A DNA stretch of 10,329 bases from Deltaproteobacteria bacterium (GTDB taxonomy: Bacteria; Myxococcota; Polyangia; Haliangiales; Haliangiaceae): NCBI GenBank assembly GCA_018262455.1, contig JAGSPR010000233.1, positions 1-10,329 on the forward strand, written 5' to 3'. The notes below the pieces were generated by a model that saw only the letters and a list, made by a program, of their open reading frames with translations, searched no databases and was not told the origin of the DNA. The position numbers and the translations under genes were made by a program. Within the stretch, counting starts at the first letter, position 1; every line of letters starts with the position of its first letter. This document shows positions 6,137-10,329 of the stretch, piece after piece.

Positions 6137-7273
6137 TCACAGCGGGAACAGGTCGACCACCGCGAGCCCGAGCGAAACGCCACGATCGCTGGTGCGCACG
6201 TACTGCAGGTGCAGGCCCACCTCGATGCGGCCCTGGAGCAGCCGCACGATCACCGGGCTGGCGCGCAGGGTCCACCACGACTGGGAGCCGTTCTCCCGGT
6301 CCAGGTTCCTGATCTCGCGGTCGCTGCCGACGCCGAGCCCACCGCCGAACATGAACTGGGGCAGCGGCATCCAGACGTAGTCGAGGCTGAGCCCCACCGC
6401 GAACAGCTTGGTGTTCGAGTCGGGATCGTTGAGATCGTCCGGGAACTTGTCGTAGAGCACCGAGCCGATCGCGCGCAGCGCACCGTGCGGCACGGCGAGC
6501 CCGCCGCTGATCCGTGCGCCGCTCACCGTATCCTCATCGCTCGTCATGCCCAGGATCAGGCCGAGCCCGAGGTGCCGCACGGGCGGGATCTGTGGCGGTG
6601 CCTGATTGACGATGCCGATCGGCGGCGGGATCCGGTCGATGGGCTTGCCAGTCCCCGCACCGGTGCCCGGATCGCTCACCGTGGGCCCCGGGCCCTGCGG
6701 CGGCTCGACTGGCACCGGCACGAGCGCCGCGACCTCGACGCCGAGCTTGTCCTTGGCGTGCAGGGGCTGGGTCGTCGACCACGGCAGGAACTTCGGTGCC
6801 GTGGCCTCGACCACGTAGTCGCCCGGATCGAGCGCGACTGGTGTGTTCCACTGCGCGGGATCGACCGCGAGGCCATTGCGCTTGATGACGAGCCCCTCGA
6901 CCTGGCGGTCGGGCGCGATCGTGATCGTGATGTACGCGAGCTTGGCCTTGATCGCGATGGCGCGCTGGTCGGCCACGACGCGGCGCTTGTCGTTCCTGGC
7001 CGCGGCGAGCTCCTTGGCCTCGACGAACAGCGCCCACGAGGTCGCGGTCCGGCCCTGCTTCTCGCGGCAATCGGCGAGGTTCAGCAGGGTGCCGACCGCG
7101 GGTTCGAGCAGCTGGCTCTGCGCGAACGCGTCGCATGCCTCCGGGATCTTGCCGGCCTTGAGCAGATCGCGGCCGTCGCGGAACAACTTCTCGGAGGCCG
7201 GGCTCGCCGCGGCAGCGCCGGCGAACACGGCGAGCGTCGCGAGGACGGCGAGGCTGCTGCTGCGGGGAGTCAC
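6137..7273 (-). CDS. Exported TPR/PEGA-like envelope protein with a probable beta-barrel C-terminus
   Basis: The protein has 378 residues starting at a GTG. Residues 1-23 form a Sec signal peptide (Ala-rich core, likely cleavage after AGAAAA). Residues about 27-100 are helical and TPR-like: KLFRDGRDLLKAGKIPEACD, then LLEPAVGTLLNLADCREKQG, with two cysteines (47 and 69) at places I recall as commonly conserved in this myxobacterial group. Residues about 113-168 (YITITIAPDRQVEGLVIKRN, then VALDPGDYVVEATAPKF) look like a PEGA-type beta domain. A Pro/Gly-rich linker (about 188-235) leads to alternating hydrophobic strands rich in Gly and Tyr (HLGLGLILGM, FMFGGGLGVGS, IEVGLHLQYV) ending VVDLFPL, which resembles a small outer-membrane barrel. 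Such proteins are often encoded next to Ser/Thr kinases in myxobacteria. A structural or sensing role in the envelope is inferred; the biochemical function is unknown. Confidence 0.8.
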   Translation of the reverse strand: MTPRSSSLAVLATLAVFAGAAAASPASEKLFRDGRDLLKAGKIPEACDAFAQSQLLEPAVGTLLNLADCREKQGRTATSWALFVEAKELAAARNDKRRVVADQRAIAIKAKLAYITITIAPDRQVEGLVIKRNGLAVDPAQWNTPVALDPGDYVVEATAPKFLPWSTTQPLHAKDKLGVEVAALVPVPVEPPQGPGPTVSDPGTGAGTGKPIDRIPPPIGIVNQAPPQIPPVRHLGLGLILGMTSDEDTVSGARISGGLAVPHGALRAIGSVLYDKFPDDLNDPDSNTKLFAVGLSLDYVWMPLPQFMFGGGLGVGSDREIRNLDRENGSQSWWTLRASPVIVRLLQGRIEVGLHLQYVRTSDRGVSLGLAVVDLFPL

Positions 7274-7280
7274 GACGGCG

Positions 7281-7289
7281 AGCCTATCA
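7281..7289 (-). promoter_or_regulatory. Putative extended -10 (TGATAGGCT) beginning with the helicase stop codon
   Basis: The minus strand reads CTGATAGGCTCGCCGTCGTG. The TGA is the stop codon of the helicase gene and doubles as the TGn of an extended -10. TAGGCT ends seven bases before the GTG of the envelope-protein gene. No -35 box is clear. AGG within the same motif could alternatively act as a weak ribosome binding site nine bases from the GTG. Confidence 0.4.
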
Positions 7290-10200
7290 GTCGGCCGGCA
7301 GCGTCGCCCTGCCCGAGTCGATCTTGATCAGCTCTCGCACCTGGGCGAGCCGAACCCCCAACGCGACACGATCCGTGATGTCCGCGGTGATCCGGGCGAA
7401 CCCGAGCAGGCGCGCGGCATCGCGGACCAGATCGTTGGCCGAGATCCCGGTCGCGCGCTCGACCACGATCCGGGCCGCCGCAGCGAGCTCGGACAGCGGG
7501 ACCTGCTCGATCTCGCGCAGCGCCGTGGTCACCGCGCCGGCCACGCGGACCGGGGGCATCGCGCCAGGATCCTGGTCGAGCCGCCACACGACATCCTGCT
7601 CGTCCCCCCATCTGCCTCGGCCCTCGAGCGCGACCCGGACCTGATCGGTCACCCGCTGGGTGACCCGGCCGATGCCGAAGTACGCGCCGACACGACGCGC
7701 GAGCAGCTCGACATGAATCGGCGCCTCCGCCGCGAGGATCTGCTCGACGACCTTGCCGAGCTCCGCGACGTGTCGCAGCGAGAACAGGTCATCGGGGGTC
7801 CGCCGCCCCGACGGGATCGCGGCCGCCGTGTACGGGCCGATCAGAATCGAGTTGCGAGGGATCCGGACGGGCGAGCTGCCCGCTGCGAGCGTCGGCCTCG
7901 TCGCGCTGTCGATCACCTGGACCGGGGCATCGAACGAGGCCGAGTGATCGGACGGAGGTCTGGATGGGAGGCGCGCCACCGCGCCAGTCCCCGCCGCGAC
8001 CGTGCGCGGCTGCCCGCTGGGTCGTGCCAACCGACCCGACGCCGGGGTGACGACCATCGGGCGCGGGACCATGGATGTCCGGCGTTGCCGGCTCGCGGCG
8101 ATCGCGGTCACGATCGCGCCGTGGGCACGCTGGATCTCGCGCTCGGGATCCGCCCACCAGTCGAGTGACCACACGCGATGCAGCCGCCAGCCGAGCTGGG
8201 TGAGGACCTGGGAGCGAAGCCGGTCGCGATCGCGGGCCGCGGGCGCGCTCGCATACGCCGTCCCGTCGTGCTCGATCGCGAGCACGTAACGATCCGGATC
8301 GTTCGGGTCGACCACGGCGAGATCGACCTTGTACGCGCCACAGCCAACCTGGTGCCGCAAGGTCCATCCGCGATCGCCGAGCGCACGCGCGATCGCCGCG
8401 GTGATCGGGCTGGCGGCCGGGGCCTCCGACTCGGGTCGAGCCGCCCCGCCACCTCGGCGCGCGAACGCCAGCAGAGCCGCAAGATCGCGCAGTGCGGGGA
8501 CGGCGTCCTCCGCGATGTCCTCGGGCGCAAAGCTCGAGAACACGATCAGCTGCTCGCGTGCACGCGTGATCGCGACGTTGAGCCGCCGTTCGCCGCCCGG
8601 CCGCGACAGCGGGCCGAGGTCCATCGTCATCGTCTCGGGGGCGTCGGCCTGCGCCGGGCCGTGCCCGATCGAGAGCAGGACCACGTCGCGCTCGTCGCCC
8701 TGGACCGTCTCGAGGTCCTTGACGATCACGGGCTCGAGCTCGCCATCGGCTTCGAAGAACGCGTCGAGCGCAGGATCGGCATCGCGTGCCGCATCGAGCA
8801 GATCCTCGATCAGCGCCTGCTGCGCCCGCGAGCACGTGATCACCGCGATCGATCGGGGACCGACGCGCGAGGCCTGGCCACGGAGCCGGTTCAGCACCTC
8901 GGCAACGACCGCCTCGGCCTCGTTCCGGTTGACTCGCGGCTCGTCCGGATCACACGCCCCTTCGACCCGCCGCCAGGACACGCCGAGGTCGGGCGAGCTG
9001 TGGGCGGTCGGGAACACCTGCAGGCGGTCGGCGTAGTAGCGCTCGTTGGCGAACGCGATCAGATCCTCGTGCCGGCTGCGGTAGTGCCACGCGAGCTGGA
9101 GCTCGGGAATCCGGGCAGCGAGGCAGTCATCGAGCACGCTATCAAGCTCCAGAAGCCCTGCTCCATCGGTCGCGGCGGTCGCCTCGAACGACCGCGTCGG
9201 TGGGAGCTGACGCGAATCGCCGACGATCACCGCGGCCTCACCGCGCGACAGCGCCCCGATGGCATCGGAGGTCGCCAGCTGCGAGGCTTCGTCGAACACG
9301 ACCACGTCGAACCGAGCGATCGCTGGATCGAGGTACTCGGCGACCGCGAGCGGGCTCATCAGCATGCAGGGCGCGACCTTCGACAGCAGCGTCGGGATCT
9401 CGGCGAACAGCTCGCGCACCGACCTGGGCCGGCCCGCACGTGGCGCTGACCGCCCCAGCTCCTGGAGCAGCACGCCGACCTCGCCACCGAGGTCCGGGCT
9501 CGATTCGCGGCTCGCGGTCACCCGGGGTACGCGTTCCGCCAGCCGGACCAGCGCGCGGCTGCGGACCAGGGCGAGCGCTGCGCGGTCGAGATCGGCGAAC
9601 GCGGCGACGTGGGCGTGGTGCGCCGATCCGTGGAACCGCGCGAGCGCCGGCGTGTCCGCGAGCTCGGCATCTGCCCACGCGAGCAGGGTCGCGCGCTCCC
9701 ACGCGGGCCCCAGCTCGGATGCGCCGATGTCGCCCTGCTCGATCGCGGCGACGGCCGGACCGATGCCACAGGTCAGCGCCTGGTGGCGTGCCCCGTGGAA
9801 CGCGACCCAGTCGCGCAACGAATCGATCGAGTGGCGCAGGGTCTCGGTCCGCTCGCGCAAGGCAACGAGATGATCGTCACCTGCCCCGAGCTGAGCTCGA
9901 TCGATCCCCGTGGCCTCGGCGAGCCCCGCGAGCGAAGGCACCCAGCGTGCGACCGCGACGGCGAGCCTCCCGAACGCCGTCGCGAGGTCGCCCCCTGCCG
10001 ACGGACCTGGCCCTGCCGCCACCTGCGCGACGAGGGCGCGCCAGGCCGCGTTGCGCCCAGCATCACCGCCGATGACGTCGACGGCGTCGAACGCGCGCCG
10101 CAACTCGGACGACCAGCCCACGGCGGCGTCGATCTTCGCCAGCTCGAGCGCGAGCGGGTCACCGCCCAGCTCTCCGAACCAGCGGCGCGCCGGCTCGGCT

Positions 10201-10329
10201 GCTGCTTCGAGGGCGACCCGGCAGGCGCGTTCGGCGATCACCGACTCCAGCGCCGTGATCATCGCGGGATCGGTCTCCAGCTGGAGTGGCATCGCGACCG
10301 CCTTGACCGCCGCGCGCGCGGTACGCAGG
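7287..10329 (-). CDS. Large SF1 helicase with Vsr-like nuclease and DUF3320 domains (5'-truncated by the window)
   Basis: The frame stays open to the right edge (at least 1013 codons), so the N-terminus, including the Walker A motif and any DUF4011 domain, lies outside. An ATG at 10292 is probably internal. Visible SF1 (Upf1-like) motifs are: Walker B VVVFDEASQ (Asp codon 9291-9293), motif III GDSRQLPPT (9195-9221), motif IV WHYRSR (9072-9089), motif V TVQGDERDVV (8679-8708) and motif VI RRLNVAITRARE (8553-8588). Next comes a PD-(D/E)xK/Vsr-like domain (about 8130-8411) with Asp (8322-8324) in KVDLAVV, Glu (8271-8273) in LAIEHDG, and ARDRDRLRSQVLTQLGWRLH. A Pro/Ser/Arg linker (about 7795-8110) leads to a C-terminal DUF3320-like region (about 7310-7790). 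This order matches the large DUF4011/helicase/MTES_1575/DUF3320 proteins, proposed to act in nucleic-acid processing or defence, with unproven function. The gene sits 13 bases upstream of the TPR/PEGA-like gene. Confidence 0.88.
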   Translation of the reverse strand, partial: LRTARAAVKAVAMPLQLETDPAMITALESVIAERACRVALEAAAEPARRWFGELGGDPLALELAKIDAAVGWSSELRRAFDAVDVIGGDAGRNAAWRALVAQVAAGPGPSAGGDLATAFGRLAVAVARWVPSLAGLAEATGIDRAQLGAGDDHLVALRERTETLRHSIDSLRDWVAFHGARHQALTCGIGPAVAAIEQGDIGASELGPAWERATLLAWADAELADTPALARFHGSAHHAHVAAFADLDRAALALVRSRALVRLAERVPRVTASRESSPDLGGEVGVLLQELGRSAPRAGRPRSVRELFAEIPTLLSKVAPCMLMSPLAVAEYLDPAIARFDVVVFDEASQLATSDAIGALSRGEAAVIVGDSRQLPPTRSFEATAATDGAGLLELDSVLDDCLAARIPELQLAWHYRSRHEDLIAFANERYYADRLQVFPTAHSSPDLGVSWRRVEGACDPDEPRVNRNEAEAVVAEVLNRLRGQASRVGPRSIAVITCSRAQQALIEDLLDAARDADPALDAFFEADGELEPVIVKDLETVQGDERDVVLLSIGHGPAQADAPETMTMDLGPLSRPGGERRLNVAITRAREQLIVFSSFAPEDIAEDAVPALRDLAALLAFARRGGGAARPESEAPAASPITAAIARALGDRGWTLRHQVGCGAYKVDLAVVDPNDPDRYVLAIEHDGTAYASAPAARDRDRLRSQVLTQLGWRLHRVWSLDWWADPEREIQRAHGAIVTAIAASRQRRTSMVPRPMVVTPASGRLARPSGQPRTVAAGTGAVARLPSRPPSDHSASFDAPVQVIDSATRPTLAAGSSPVRIPRNSILIGPYTAAAIPSGRRTPDDLFSLRHVAELGKVVEQILAAEAPIHVELLARRVGAYFGIGRVTQRVTDQVRVALEGRGRWGDEQDVVWRLDQDPGAMPPVRVAGAVTTALREIEQVPLSELAAAARIVVERATGISANDLVRDAARLLGFARITADITDRVALGVRLAQVRELIKIDSGRATLPAD

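Noticed and set aside
6120..6278. N-terminal extension of the kinase to ATG 6278
   Set aside because: It lies mostly inside the end of the TPR/PEGA-like gene and encodes an Arg/Pro/Gly-rich stretch unlike kinase N-termini.
6209..7327. Plus-strand open frame of 372 codons opposite the TPR/PEGA-like gene
   Set aside because: The minus-strand protein has a signal peptide and TPR/PEGA-like features; the antisense frame has none.
8178..9449. Plus-strand open frame of 423 codons opposite the helicase
   Set aside because: The helicase motifs on the minus strand are unambiguous, and the antisense product is low-complexity and Arg-rich.
1..10329. Frequent GATC and CGATCG words across the window
   Set aside because: They follow from common codon pairs ending in G plus ATC/ATG in this GC-rich codon usage, and show no periodic or strand-biased arrangement that I could see.

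Overview
The window is GC-rich (about 70% by eye) and almost fully coding. A Hanks-type Ser/Thr kinase with a single membrane helix, a TPR/PEGA-like envelope protein of the kind often found beside such kinases, and large lipoproteins with a Cys-rich N-terminus and a YVTN-type propeller together suggest a myxobacterium (Myxococcota, possibly the Haliangium/Kofleria side). This placement is inferred from gene content only; no marker gene is present. I see no rRNA, tRNA, CRISPR array, insertion sequence or phage gene.

Layout from left to right. (1) 1-1869, minus strand: two tightly spaced lipoprotein genes. The upstream gene is a 567-residue beta-propeller lipoprotein; the downstream gene runs off the left edge. 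(2) 1870-2098: the only sizeable non-coding gap (229 bp), holding a good Shine-Dalgarno, a possible promoter and an imperfect hairpin. (3) 2099-2839, minus: a class I SAM-dependent methyltransferase, divergent from (4) 2865-4741, plus: an EamA/DMT-type 10-helix transporter and an ExoA-like family 2 glycosyltransferase. (5) 4752-10329, minus: a large SF1 helicase/Vsr-like nuclease of the DUF4011/DUF3320 type (5' end outside the window), then the TPR/PEGA-like envelope protein, then the kinase. This set converges on the glycosyltransferase gene with 10 bp between the stop codons.

Functionally, the envelope protein and kinase look like a membrane signalling pair. The transporter and glycosyltransferase suggest export or synthesis of a surface glycan or lipid-linked sugar. 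The helicase-nuclease belongs to a family suspected, but not shown to my knowledge, to act in DNA repair or defence. Nothing in the sequence proves that the three blocks work together.

The most notable pattern is regulatory. The two lipoprotein genes have clear Shine-Dalgarno sites, whereas each of the other five genes whose start is in the window lacks a good one. Each of those five instead has a TAnnnT hexamer (TAGCGT, TATCCT, TAAGCT, TACCCT, TAGGCT) ending 6 to 9 bases before a plausible start codon. That is the spacing expected if the hexamer is a -10 element and the mRNA is leaderless. Two of these hexamers overlap the stop codon of the preceding gene or lie directly against it, and two overlap on opposite strands between the divergent genes. 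No convincing -35 boxes accompany them, so this remains a hypothesis.
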